Shown one piece after another: positions 13,199 to 21,626 of a stretch of DNA of 30,676 bases. How positions within the stretch are numbered: the first letter of the stretch is position 1; each line of letters begins with the position of its first letter. Both the position numbers and the translations under genes were made by a program. The stretch is from an uncultured Clostridia bacterium (lineage in GTDB: Bacteria; Bacillota; Clostridia; Christensenellales; Borkfalkiaceae). The notes below the pieces were generated by a model that did not search any database, had not been told where the DNA came from, and saw only the letters and a list, made by a program, of their open reading frames with translations. Where the stretch lies: the NCBI GenBank assembly GCA_947629225.1, contig CANRCY010000004.1, positions 1-30,676 of the forward strand, in the 5' to 3' direction.

Positions 13199-15163
13199 TT
13201 AACCGACGAGTTCGCTTTGCAAAATCGTGATCTCCGCGATCTCGATCTTGACTTCGCCGAGCGCCTCAAACGCCTGCGAACCGAACTGGAACAGAAGCTC
13301 TGCGTTCTTCTCCCCGATAAACGCTTCTTCGACCTTGATCTCGATCGTCGTCCAATCGGTACCGATCGCGACGTTTTCCGCCTTCTTGATCATGCCGAGA
13401 TCCCAATCGGTATCGATCTCGTGAAGGGCGATAACGGGGCAGGTAAGCGCCTTATCCGCCTTGATCTTGATACGGATGGTGTAGTAGCTGTTACCGGGAA
13501 GGGCGAGCCCGTTTTCGCCGTAGCCGACGACGAGCTTGTTGTGCCAATCGGTCGAGCTGCCTTGAAGGACATGATACACGAGGTTGCCGCCTTCGGTGTA
13601 GAAGGTCGAAAGCCCGGGGGTCACGGTGTTACTGCCTTCGTCCGAACCGTTGAAGAAGTCGAAGGGATAGTTCACATCGTCCGTGCCCTTCTTCTGGGCG
13701 AAGTAGCTGTTGCACTTGTTTACGGTCTTCTCCGCTTCGGAACCTGCCGCCGCCTCGATCTTAAAGAAACGCACGCTCTTGATCCAAAGCACGTTGCTCG
13801 TTACGTCGGGTCCGTCGTTGGTCTTGCCCATATTCAGGAAGATCGTGGGCTTCGCCGCGCTGAATTTGGAGACAAATTCGCCGCTGATCGTCGTATCCGT
13901 CGTGCCGACGGCGGTCTCTTTGAATTCACGGTTATTGCTGTCTCTGCCGCCCTCGTTCTCGATGAGGACTTGAATTGCGGGAATTGCGGTCTGCGCTTTG
14001 AGCACGAGCTCATAGCCGTACTTCGCTTCGGCTTCGACCGTTGCGCCCGTGAGAGCAATGCCGGGAGCGATGCTCCAAATGCCGCCGCCGCTCGTCGTAT
14101 TGTTGTAGGCGGTAACGTTGACCTTGGCGGCGTTCTCGGTGGCGTCGTGCTCGACAGTCGCTACTGCGTCGTCACCCGCATTGACGATCGTGACGTTCGA
14201 AACACTGCTTGTGAAATCGGACGTGTAGAGCTCGGTCGTCTTATTCTGACCCGTCGTCTGATAGAGCGCGACTTTGTAAATGGAGATCGTGTAAACGTCG
14301 GGCATGGTCTTATCTTCGGCTAAGCCGCCGTCCTTGCCCATGTGCAGACGGAACTCCACGCTCGAGGTCATGTTGGAATCGTCGATCGTGAACTCGTGTT
14401 TGAGAACGGTGAGTTCCGTTCCGAGCTCCTTGTTGTACGCGCCTTCGCTGACGGGCGTCCATTCCGATTTGGTTTTGTCGATGGCGAGCATGTTGACATA
14501 CGTCGTGACAGAGGACTTCGCCCAGACCATGAAGGTGAATTTGCCCTCGGTGAGGTCGTTCATCGTCCTCGAAAGGCGGATGGAGCCGTCTCCCGCGTTG
14601 TTGCGGTTTGTGATATCGAACACGAGCGCGCCCTTCGACTGTTTGACGATCCCCTCTGCGGTATCGAGATGAGGTCTCCAATAGTCGAGCGCCGCTTCGT
14701 CAACGCCGTCTTCCGTCGCAAGCTGTTCGGGGTCGAGCGTCCTGTCGGCGACGTTGAAGTCTTTGTATTCCTTCAAGGTCGTCTCTTCGGCTGCGGCGGG
14801 AGTGACCGTGAGGGTGCAGTAGGCATTGCCTTCCAGACCGCCCGAGTCTTTGACGGAGTAGATAATTTCATATTCGCCCGTTGCCGCGGGGGTCGCCTTT
14901 CCGTTCGTAAAGGTAAGCGCGGGTTCGGACTCCACCGTGATCTTCGAGGTGAGGTCGCCGTCTTCCTTGTCGGTAGCGGTAACGCCTTCGAGCGCGTTGA
15001 ACTCCGTTCCCGCCATCACGGTCGCGGTATCCTGCACGCCCGCAATGGTGGGCTCGGTGTTGTTCTTGTTCTTGTTCGGGTCTTCGTTGTTCCCGCCGTT
15101 GCACCCCGCAAACAGGGCGAGGGAGAGCGCGGCGATCAATCCGAGCGCAAAAATTTTCTTCAT
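13199..15163 (-). CDS. Lipoprotein with Ig-like and carbohydrate-binding-like beta-sandwich domains
   Basis: 654 aa. The signal peptide ends at LFAGC (Cys21), followed by an Asn/Lys-rich linker. Residues about 39-124 form a bacterial Ig-like (DUF5011/HYR type) domain: VTATDKEDGDLTSKI, then GEYEIIYSVKDSGG. The rest reads as about three successive beta-sandwich modules (about 130-300, 310-465, 480-654) rich in Thr/Val/Asn with aromatic residues, resembling carbohydrate-binding modules. No catalytic motif is recognised. Its place in the operon between the solute-binding protein and the fructokinase suggests a surface fructan-capture protein. The start follows AAGGAG. Domain borders and the binding role are inferences; I cannot assign a CBM family. 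Confidence 0.75.
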   Translation of the reverse strand: MKKIFALGLIAALSLALFAGCNGGNNEDPNKNKNNTEPTIAGVQDTATVMAGTEFNALEGVTATDKEDGDLTSKITVESEPALTFTNGKATPAATGEYEIIYSVKDSGGLEGNAYCTLTVTPAAAEETTLKEYKDFNVADRTLDPEQLATEDGVDEAALDYWRPHLDTAEGIVKQSKGALVFDITNRNNAGDGSIRLSRTMNDLTEGKFTFMVWAKSSVTTYVNMLAIDKTKSEWTPVSEGAYNKELGTELTVLKHEFTIDDSNMTSSVEFRLHMGKDGGLAEDKTMPDVYTISIYKVALYQTTGQNKTTELYTSDFTSSVSNVTIVNAGDDAVATVEHDATENAAKVNVTAYNNTTSGGGIWSIAPGIALTGATVEAEAKYGYELVLKAQTAIPAIQVLIENEGGRDSNNREFKETAVGTTDTTISGEFVSKFSAAKPTIFLNMGKTNDGPDVTSNVLWIKSVRFFKIEAAAGSEAEKTVNKCNSYFAQKKGTDDVNYPFDFFNGSDEGSNTVTPGLSTFYTEGGNLVYHVLQGSSTDWHNKLVVGYGENGLALPGNSYYTIRIKIKADKALTCPVIALHEIDTDWDLGMIKKAENVAIGTDWTTIEIKVEEAFIGEKNAELLFQFGSQAFEALGEVKIEIAEITILQSELVG

Positions 15164-15191
15164 GATATTTTTCTCCTTATTTTGTTATGGC

Positions 15192-16865
15192 TTATTTGCC
15201 GAGATACCTGTCGTAGGCAGCCTGATAGACTTCGACGACCTGTGCGAGCCCGACGCGCGTGCTTTGGAGCTCCGTCGTGAACGAATTCCACTGCGCTTCC
15301 GAGACGCCGTTCATCAGGAAGGACATGAGGTTCCTGCTGATGTAGCTGTTGATGTTCGCCTCGTAGGTCGAGAGTTTGTTGAGCTCTTCGGACGTGAATT
15401 GCAGGTTGGGAATGGGCTTTACGTTTTCGGGGACGAAGGGGATCGCGTATTTTTGGAGACGGTCGAGGCGGAGTTGGGCGCGGGGCTCCATTTCCACGAC
15501 GGTATCCCACTCGTTCTTGGTGAGGTAGCACACGCCGAGAGGCGCATTGGTGAGACGGACGTTATCGACCGTAAGTCCTTCGGGCGGCTCTTTTGCAACG
15601 AGTTTGCCGTTCTCCTTCTCCTCTTTGAACGCGGTGCCGATGGGACCGTAGTTGATCTGCGCGGAGAGTTCGGGGTTGTAGTAGCGGTCGAAGTAGGTGA
15701 GGAGCACTTCGACGTTGGGCGTGCCCGTAAAGAAGATGAGCTCGCCTGCGTCCACTTCGGGCGCGTTCGAAACGCACACCGTCTGGGAGCCGTCCGCACC
15801 CTTCAAAGGCTTGCAGCAGATGTAGTCCTCGGGATTCTTGACGACCGTCGCGCTCTCCCACCAATAGAAGGCGCCGTACTTTTCCGAACCCATGCCCGTC
15901 GCAAGATAGGTATCCTGCGCGACTTCGAGGCAAACTCTGTCGATGAGCCCGCGATCGATCCAATCGTGGATGAACGCCGTCGCTTCCCTGTACCTCTCGT
16001 CGAGCACGGTATAAGTCACCTTGCCGTCCTTGATGACGCGGTGGTCGGGGTTATCGTTGATCCCGAACATGCCGTAGAGGTCGCACTGGTTGCCCTGCCA
16101 ATTCTGATAGACAAAGTTGAGCGGGAATTCGTCTTTGGTGTTCCCGTCGCCGTTCATGTCGTGATCTTTGAAATAGGTCAGAAGTTTTTCCATCTGGGCG
16201 GCGGTGAGTTCCAACCCGTCGACGACCTGCGCCTCGGTGATCCCGATCGTAGGATCGTTTTCGATCGCCTCTTTCGTCCACTTCGCGTTGAGGAAGAGCA
16301 GGTTGGGATTCTGTTTGAGCCCCATTTCTTCGACGCGGGGAAGGGAATAGATCTTGCCGTCGCTCGCGTTGGTGACCTGACTCTTGATGTCGGGACGTTC
16401 CTCCAAAATCCGCTTGAAGTTGGGCATATATTCAAGATAGTCGCTGATGGGAAGGAGCGCCTTGCGTTTTGCGTACTTGATGATCTCGCTGGGAGCCATG
16501 CCCGCATGGTAGATGGCGTCGATCCCCTTGTGGTTGCCGAGCTTAATGCTCTTCTGCTGTCCGTAAACGGTTTCGCTCACGTTTTCCCATGTGACGTTGA
16601 CGTTGGTCTGCTTTTTGATCGTCTTCATAACGTCCATGTCGTTGTAGTCGAGCGCGGAAGCGTTCTTCGAAGAATAGATGTTGAAGGTGATCGCCTGCGC
16701 GCCCTCGTCGTTGAGAATGGGCTTGGAGGTATCCGTCCACTGGTAGCCGTATTTTTCCTGAAGCTCGCTGACGGAGTTGCCTGTGCGGTTATCACCGCCG
16801 CCGCAGCCCGCCAAGGTGACAAGAGCCGCGCAACCGAGCGCGAGTGCCATAAAGAGTTTTTTCAT
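15192..16865 (-). CDS. Extracellular solute-binding lipoprotein (family 1, LplA-like)
   Basis: 557 aa substrate receptor of the ABC importer. The signal peptide ends in LAGC (Cys21). Size and features such as GIDAIYHAG, KIYSLPRVEE and a calcium-loop-like segment at residues 234-246 (DHDMNGDGNTKDE) are typical of the large Clostridial/Bacillus LplA-type receptors for complex oligosaccharides. It is partnered by the two permeases encoded upstream; no ATPase gene lies in the operon, so a shared MsmX-type ATPase elsewhere is likely. The start follows AAGGAG. Substrate by context: fructo-oligosaccharides. Confidence 0.9.
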   Translation of the reverse strand: MKKLFMALALGCAALVTLAGCGGGDNRTGNSVSELQEKYGYQWTDTSKPILNDEGAQAITFNIYSSKNASALDYNDMDVMKTIKKQTNVNVTWENVSETVYGQQKSIKLGNHKGIDAIYHAGMAPSEIIKYAKRKALLPISDYLEYMPNFKRILEERPDIKSQVTNASDGKIYSLPRVEEMGLKQNPNLLFLNAKWTKEAIENDPTIGITEAQVVDGLELTAAQMEKLLTYFKDHDMNGDGNTKDEFPLNFVYQNWQGNQCDLYGMFGINDNPDHRVIKDGKVTYTVLDERYREATAFIHDWIDRGLIDRVCLEVAQDTYLATGMGSEKYGAFYWWESATVVKNPEDYICCKPLKGADGSQTVCVSNAPEVDAGELIFFTGTPNVEVLLTYFDRYYNPELSAQINYGPIGTAFKEEKENGKLVAKEPPEGLTVDNVRLTNAPLGVCYLTKNEWDTVVEMEPRAQLRLDRLQKYAIPFVPENVKPIPNLQFTSEELNKLSTYEANINSYISRNLMSFLMNGVSEAQWNSFTTELQSTRVGLAQVVEVYQAAYDRYLGK

Positions 16866-16906
16866 AACTTTCTCCTTAAAATATTTTTTTTGGGGGGATC
16901 CTCCGT

Positions 16907-16963
16907 GGGGACGGACGGAACGGAACTTTTGTTGGGGGGAAAGAAACCGCGCCGACCGTCCCC
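16907..16963 (-). repeat. Long inverted repeat between permease and binding-protein genes
   Basis: GGGGACGG and its exact complement CCGTCCCC frame about 41 nt in the 120-nt gap between the permease gene and the binding-protein gene. It may form an mRNA stem that protects or separates the highly needed binding-protein message. Seen by eye only. Confidence 0.4.
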
Positions 16964-16985
16964 TGCAAGAGGAAGAAGGATAAGC

Positions 16986-17939
16986 TCAGTCTTTGAGCGA
17001 GCCGACGAGCACGCCCTGTGCAAAGTACTTCTGCACGAAGGGGTACAGGCAGAATACGGGCAAGCTCGAAATGATGACGGTGACATATTTGAGCTGGTTG
17101 GATTGGAGCATCGCTTCGTAATACCCTTCGCCGCCGCCTACCGAGGATTCCGCCGCCGTGAGGATGTTCGTCAAAACAAGCTGCAACGGATAGAGATTCT
17201 CGTTCTGCAAGAAGATCATCGCGTTGAAGTAGCTGTTCCACTGCCCGATCGCATAGTAGAGGGCAAGCACGGCGACGATGGGCATCGAGATGGGAAGGAT
17301 GATGGAGATGAACAGACGGAATCTGTTCGCCCCGTCAAGCTCCGCCGCTTCGACGATCGTATCGGGCACGCCCGTCTGGAAGAAGGTCTTTGCCATGAAC
17401 AGGTTCCATGCCGAGACCGTTCCCGGGAGAAGGATCGCCCAAGGCGTATCGAGCATGCCGAGACCGCTCACGACGTTGTAGAAGGGAATGAGCCCGCCGC
17501 CGAAGAACATCGTGATCGTAAAGAAGATCATGAAGAATCTGCGGAAGGGAAGGTTCTTGCGCGAGAGCGCCCATGCCGCGGAGAGCGTAAACATCACGCT
17601 CAGCGCCGTGTAGACCAAGGTGTACCAGACGGTGTTCCCGTAGCCGATCCAAATTTCCTTGTTCTGGAAGCACAGCTCGTATCCTCTCAGACTGAACCCG
17701 ACGGGCCAAAGGAACACTTTGCCGTTGAGGACGGCTTCGGCGTTCGAAATGGACGCGATCACGATGAACCAGAGCGGATAGAGCACGATGAGGGCGAGAA
17801 TGCCGAGAAGGATATAGGTGATGATGTAATACGCCATGTCGCCCGGCGTCTCTTTGACCCGTCTGCGGCGTTTGCCCGCGGGTGCGGGAGTAGCGGAGGT
17901 TTGCATGTTTTCGTTTTCCAATGCAGACATATTTTCCAT
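16986..17939 (-). CDS. ABC sugar permease (LplC/CarB type)
   Basis: 317 aa inner-membrane permease of a CUT1-type importer. A short polar N-terminus with KRRRR is followed by about six membrane segments. The cytoplasmic EAA loop that docks the ATPase reads EAAELDGANRFRLFISIILP. The C-terminus QKYFAQGVLVGSLKD is typical of LplC-like proteins. The start follows GGGAGG; the preceding permease gene stops 12 nt upstream. Works with the neighbouring permease and binding protein. Confidence 0.93.
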   Translation of the reverse strand: MENMSALENENMQTSATPAPAGKRRRRVKETPGDMAYYIITYILLGILALIVLYPLWFIVIASISNAEAVLNGKVFLWPVGFSLRGYELCFQNKEIWIGYGNTVWYTLVYTALSVMFTLSAAWALSRKNLPFRRFFMIFFTITMFFGGGLIPFYNVVSGLGMLDTPWAILLPGTVSAWNLFMAKTFFQTGVPDTIVEAAELDGANRFRLFISIILPISMPIVAVLALYYAIGQWNSYFNAMIFLQNENLYPLQLVLTNILTAAESSVGGGEGYYEAMLQSNQLKYVTVIISSLPVFCLYPFVQKYFAQGVLVGSLKD

Positions 17940-17951
17940 ACCGTTCCTCCC

Positions 17952-18977
17952 TTAGAAGAGCGAGTTCTCGGAGAACCGCTTCGAGACCGTGTTCGCGATG
18001 ATGAGCAGGATAAGGTTGATGATCGAGTTGAAGAACCCGACTGCCGTCGCATATCCCGCGCCGCGTCCGCCCGGCGTTAAACCTTGCTTATAGACGTAGG
18101 TCGCGATGATCTCGCTCACGCCGATATTGCCGTCCGTCTGCATGAGCAAAACTTTCTCGTACCCGACGCCCATGAGCCCGCCGATCGACATGATGAGCAT
18201 GACGGAGATGATGGGCATGATCGCGGGGATATCGACATGCAAAATCCGCTGTACGCGGGAAGCGCCGTCGATCTTTGCCGCTTCGTGCTGCGCCTGTTCC
18301 ACTCCCGAGAGCGCCGCAAGATAGATGATGGAGCTCCAACCGAAATCTTGCCAGTTGCTCGAAAGAATGTACATCGGGCGGAATGCCTTCGCTTCGAGGA
18401 AGAAGGAATACCGCTCCCCTCCCATGCTCTCGATGATGTTGTTGACGAGCCCGTATCTGCCGAAGAACAGCGTCAGCATACCGACGAGAACGACAAGAGA
18501 GATGAAGTGCGGTCCGTTGAATACCGTCTGCAAGAACTTGCTGAGCTTCTTGTTCTTGGTGGTGTGGAGCATGACCGCAACGATGATGGGAAGCGGGAAC
18601 CCGATGATGAACCCGAGAATACACAGAAGGAAGGTATTCAACATCAAATCCCAGAACGCGTAGTCCCCCAAGAACAGTTTGAAGTTCTCGAACCCGATCC
18701 AGCTTCCCGTAAGGATCGGATCGCCCGGCATGTAGTCCTGAAATGCGATCAGAAGACCGTACATCGGGACGTAGGCGAAGATGAACGTCACTGCGACTGC
18801 GGGGATCAAGAAGAGCAAATACGTCCAATTCTTGCGGAAATTCCGCGCGAACGCACTGTTGTGGATGCGCGTTCTGAGCGGCGGTTTTCCGGCTTCGGCG
18901 GCGGGTACGCCCGCTTCGGCGACCGCGGACGGCGCGGCGGGTGCGGCTTGCTCTTCTTCGAATAAGTTAGCCTCCAT
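17952..18977 (-). CDS. ABC sugar permease (LplB type), first gene of the fructan operon
   Basis: 341 aa. A long Ala/Pro/Glu-rich cytosolic N-terminus (about 50 residues) precedes six membrane segments; the first reads WTYLLFLIPAVAVTFIFAYV. The EAA loop is EAAKIDGASRVQRILHVDIP. The C-terminal NTVSKRFSENSLF is the usual LplB ending. The start follows AAAGGAGGAG. It is the promoter-proximal gene, with a leader of about 55 nt containing a perfect 14-bp palindrome. Confidence 0.93.
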   Translation of the reverse strand: MEANLFEEEQAAPAAPSAVAEAGVPAAEAGKPPLRTRIHNSAFARNFRKNWTYLLFLIPAVAVTFIFAYVPMYGLLIAFQDYMPGDPILTGSWIGFENFKLFLGDYAFWDLMLNTFLLCILGFIIGFPLPIIVAVMLHTTKNKKLSKFLQTVFNGPHFISLVVLVGMLTLFFGRYGLVNNIIESMGGERYSFFLEAKAFRPMYILSSNWQDFGWSSIIYLAALSGVEQAQHEAAKIDGASRVQRILHVDIPAIMPIISVMLIMSIGGLMGVGYEKVLLMQTDGNIGVSEIIATYVYKQGLTPGGRGAGYATAVGFFNSIINLILLIIANTVSKRFSENSLF

Positions 18978-18999
18978 AATCTCCTCCTTTTATAATTTG

Positions 19000-19013
19000 T
19001 TGAAAATTTTCAA
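19000..19013. promoter_or_regulatory. Candidate LacI-type operator in the operon leader
   Basis: TTGAAAATTTTCAA is a perfect 14-bp palindrome between the predicted start of transcription and the ribosome binding site of the first operon gene. Its position suits roadblock repression by the divergent LacI-type regulator. It lacks the central CG common in LacI-family operators, so the assignment is tentative. Confidence 0.45.
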
Positions 19014-19038
19014 ACTATGAAATTTTCGTGCATTTCTC

Positions 19039-19066
19039 ATTATATTCGAAAAGAAAAGACTGTCAA
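19039..19066 (-). promoter_or_regulatory. Promoter of the fructan utilisation operon
   Basis: Consensus TTGACA (19066-19061) and TATAAT (19044-19039) on the minus strand with a 16-bp spacer. Strong intrinsic promoter, so regulation is probably by repression. Confidence 0.85.
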
Positions 19067-19118
19067 GAAACGAGAAAAAATTTCTTCGTTATTTTTACAT
19101 TTGCCCAAACTGCCCCAA

Positions 19119-19136
19119 TTTTTTTGTACAAAAAAA
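19119..19136. promoter_or_regulatory. 18-bp perfect palindrome upstream of the LacI-type gene
   Basis: Seven T, GTAC, seven A: an exact 18-bp palindrome 10 bp upstream of the -35 box of the regulator gene. It could be a second operator or simply A/T-rich curved DNA. Confidence 0.4.
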
Positions 19137-19146
19137 TAGATTTATT

Positions 19147-19175
19147 GTGACAAAACCGAATTCTTATGTTATACT
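19147..19175 (+). promoter_or_regulatory. Promoter of the LacI-type regulator gene
   Basis: GTGACA (19147-19152), one mismatch from consensus, and TATACT (19170-19175) with a 17-bp spacer, ending just before GGAGG. Confidence 0.7.
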
Positions 19176-19194
19176 GCCCCGTGGAGGAAGCGGA

Positions 19195-20217
19195 ATGAAA
19201 AAAGAGAAAATCACCGTAAAAGACATTGCCGACTCGCTCGGGCTTTCGCGGAACACCGTCTCCAAGGCGCTGAACGGACAATATGTACCCGCGCGCACGC
19301 GCGAGGCAGTGCTCAACGCGGCGATCGAGCTCGGATATAAGAGCTACCGCACGGTCGCCTCGGCAGAGACGGACAACCCCCATCACAGGATCGTCCTCAT
19401 CACGTCCAAAATGCTGATGACGATGACCTTTTTTATCCATGTCGTGCGGGGGATCGAATCGGCTCTGATGGAAAAGGAGAATGTGGAGCTCTTGCAATTT
19501 ACCGCGACGAAGACTTCTTTTTTCAACCGTCTCGTCGAATATCTGAACGAACACAAGGTGGACGGCATCATCTGCATGGAGCTCTTTCAGGCGGACTATG
19601 TGCCGAAACTCATCGAGCTCGGCTACCCCATCGCCTTCTTCGACTTCCCCATCTACGTCTCCCTTTCGGGCAATTACGACATTGTTCTGCCCGAGAGTTT
19701 CTCTCCCGTTAAAAACTACTGCCTCTCTCTGATCGGCAACCAGGACTGCAAGACGTTCGGCTTTGTGGGAGATTACACCCACTGCACCTCGTTTTATGAG
19801 CGGTTCCTTGCCATGCGGGAGGCGATGTTTTTGGCGGGGCTGGGGTACGATCCCGCCTACTCCGTGATCGAAAAGGACTCCTTCCCCTACGGGAACGCGG
19901 AGGAACTCGCCAAACTGTTTGCGAGAATGCCCGCCCTTCCCGACTGCTTTGTCGCGGCGAACGATACGCTCGCGATCGACGTCATCGAAGCGTTGAAGCT
20001 CCTGCGGAAGAAAGTCCCCCGCGACGTTTTGGTCGTCGGCTTCGACAATCTTCCCGAGGCAAAATCGCACGACCCGCAGATCACGACTTTCAATATCGAC
20101 AAAACGGGACTCGGCAGGAAACTATTGTCCGTCTTGCTCGACCGCATCGGGCATCCCCACCAAAAGACGCAGACGATCTACCTGCAATCCAAACTTCTCA
20201 TCCGCCAAACGACATAG
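19195..20217 (+). CDS. LacI/GalR-family transcriptional regulator of the fructan operon
   Basis: 340 aa from the ATG at 19195 (GGAGGAAGCGGA upstream; an earlier in-frame start lies inside the promoter). The N-terminal LacI headpiece reads ITVKDIADSLGLSRNTVSKA followed by the ARTREAVLNAAIELGYK hinge region. The periplasmic-binding-protein-like effector domain covers about 60-340, with DCFVAANDTLAIDVIEAL and VVGFDNL, both typical of the GalR class. It is divergent from the sugar operon and so is its likely repressor, with a fructose-derived sugar as inducer (inference). In the headpiece SRNTVSKA replaces the more common SxxTVSRV. Confidence 0.92.
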   Translation: MKKEKITVKDIADSLGLSRNTVSKALNGQYVPARTREAVLNAAIELGYKSYRTVASAETDNPHHRIVLITSKMLMTMTFFIHVVRGIESALMEKENVELLQFTATKTSFFNRLVEYLNEHKVDGIICMELFQADYVPKLIELGYPIAFFDFPIYVSLSGNYDIVLPESFSPVKNYCLSLIGNQDCKTFGFVGDYTHCTSFYERFLAMREAMFLAGLGYDPAYSVIEKDSFPYGNAEELAKLFARMPALPDCFVAANDTLAIDVIEALKLLRKKVPRDVLVVGFDNLPEAKSHDPQITTFNIDKTGLGRKLLSVLLDRIGHPHQKTQTIYLQSKLLIRQTT

Positions 20218-20289
20218 GAAAGACAACGCCGCGCGATTTAGATATGAGGATATAGGAAAAGCAAAGCCGCGCGGATTTAGATAAGGTTA
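20214..20289 (+). repeat. Two tandem imperfect repeats (period 38 bp) after the LacI-type gene
   Basis: ATAGGAAA...GCCGCGCG-ATTTAGATA occurs at 20214 and again at 20252, the first copy starting within the stop codon of the regulator gene. Only a few bases differ between copies. No function is known. Confidence 0.6.
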
Positions 20290-20313
20290 CCAAATTTACA
20301 TGCGTATATACTT

Positions 20314-20356
20314 GAAGTCCCGCTCATTCTTTCGAATGAGCGGGACTTCGCTTTTC
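20314..20356 (+). terminator. Terminator of the LacI-type gene
   Basis: Perfect 16-bp stem GAAGTCCCGCTCATTC/GAATGAGCGGGACTTC with a TTTC loop, followed by a short T-run. It also marks the boundary between the fructan locus and the accessory island. Confidence 0.8.
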
Positions 20357-20411
20357 GCATCTTCGACAAAATAAAATAAATTGAATGGGTCATAAGCGAC
20401 GCAAGTCGGTG

Positions 20412-20440
20412 TTGACGCAGGGCTTGTATTGTGTTATGAT
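20412..20440 (+). promoter_or_regulatory. Promoter of the WYL regulator gene
   Basis: TTGACG (20412-20417) and TATGAT (20435-20440) with a 17-bp spacer. The -10 area GTGTTATGAT resembles the GTGCTATCAT boxes found further inside the island. Confidence 0.78.
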
Positions 20441-20476
20441 TGGAACAGGAAACATTACGAAAAAGAGGTTAAAAAG

Positions 20477-21493
20477 ATGGCAAAGAGCGAGAACCAAAAA
20501 ATCAAACTGCTTAAAATCTATGATATTTTACGCACAGAGAGCGACAAAGATCACCAGATCGACACGAACACCCTCCTCGAACGGCTCCGCGAGATCGGAA
20601 TCCGCTGCGAACGCAAGGCGCTTAAATCGGACATCGACCTTCTCAAAGCGTACGGATACAAGGTGCGGGCGACGCGGTCGCGGCAAAATACCTACTATCT
20701 TGAAACGCGGGATTTGTCTCTTCCCGCAATCCGTTTTCTCCTCGACGCAACGCAGTCGGCTGCCTTTCTCTCCAAGACGCAGACGACACAGATCGTTTCG
20801 GATATCGCCATGCTCGCAGGGACCAACAAAGCCGAAGTGCTCCACGCCAATGTTTTGTGCTTCGATAAGATCAAACATTCCAACGATGAAGTCTTGCAGA
20901 TCATCGTACAGCTCGACCGCGCCATCGAACACAGACAAAAGGTTTCGTTCGAATATCATCTTCTCGGCGTAAACGGCAAGTCAAAGCCGAAAACGGAAAA
21001 CGGACAGATCAAAAAATACAACGTAGAGCCCCTTGCCATGGCATATCACGGCGGCTACTATTACCTGATCGCGTTTTATGAAAAATATCGGGACGTCGCC
21101 TCCTATCGGATCGACAGGATGAGAGAGGTCAAGGTCGAGAAGGAGAGCTTCCCCCCGAACCGATATGAAGCCCAATTCAAGAACGGGGAACTCAAAAACA
21201 GCATGAACGCCTTCGGAATGTGGGTCGGCAAGACCGAGCGTGTGACGATGAGGCTCTTGAACGAGCATGCGGGAGATATCTTCGACAAGTTCGGAGAGGC
21301 CACGAAGCTATATCCCGACGGAGACGGGAAATTTTTCGTCATGGTCGAAGTCAATCCGCAAGACCCCGTATTTTTGGGCTGGTGCATGAGCTATGGAGAT
21401 GAGCTCGAAATCCTCTCTCCCCGCGGGCTTCAGGAGACGCTTTTGGAGCGGGCGGAACAAATCCGCGCGATGTATTCGGATTCAATCAAGTGA
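20477..21493 (+). CDS. WYL-domain transcriptional regulator
   Basis: 338 aa from the ATG at 20477 (AGAGG 8 nt upstream). The N-terminal HTH (about residues 5-70; KLLKIYDILRTESD, then the CERKALKSDIDLLKAYGY part typical of DeoR/HTH_11-type WYL proteins) is followed by a WYL domain from about residue 145. In that domain YNVEPLAMAYHGGYYYLIAF holds the WYL-equivalent residues and YRIDRM the conserved arginines. A WCX-like C-terminal extension runs from about 240. WYL domains bind nucleic-acid-type ligands, and such proteins often control defence islands. It is the first gene of the plus-strand island and faces a second WYL protein at the right edge. It could control its own promoter and the repeated promoter-like boxes downstream. 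Confidence 0.9.
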   Translation: MAKSENQKIKLLKIYDILRTESDKDHQIDTNTLLERLREIGIRCERKALKSDIDLLKAYGYKVRATRSRQNTYYLETRDLSLPAIRFLLDATQSAAFLSKTQTTQIVSDIAMLAGTNKAEVLHANVLCFDKIKHSNDEVLQIIVQLDRAIEHRQKVSFEYHLLGVNGKSKPKTENGQIKKYNVEPLAMAYHGGYYYLIAFYEKYRDVASYRIDRMREVKVEKESFPPNRYEAQFKNGELKNSMNAFGMWVGKTERVTMRLLNEHAGDIFDKFGEATKLYPDGDGKFFVMVEVNPQDPVFLGWCMSYGDELEILSPRGLQETLLERAEQIRAMYSDSIK

Positions 21494-21626
21494 AGCCGAG
21501 GCATGCAAAGCAAAAATGTGCTATCACAAAAGAGCCAAGGAGAAAACCGACAGCGGCACTTGGAACACGGTAAAAATTCGGCAAGAACTCGTAAGAGTGA
21601 GCAAATAAAAACATAAGGAGAAGTTT

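Noticed and set aside
14937..18080. A 1047-codon open frame on the plus strand
   Set aside because: It lies antisense to the binding-protein and permease genes, has the Arg/Val/Asp-rich composition of a reverse shadow of GC-rich codons, and lacks a ribosome binding site or family motif.
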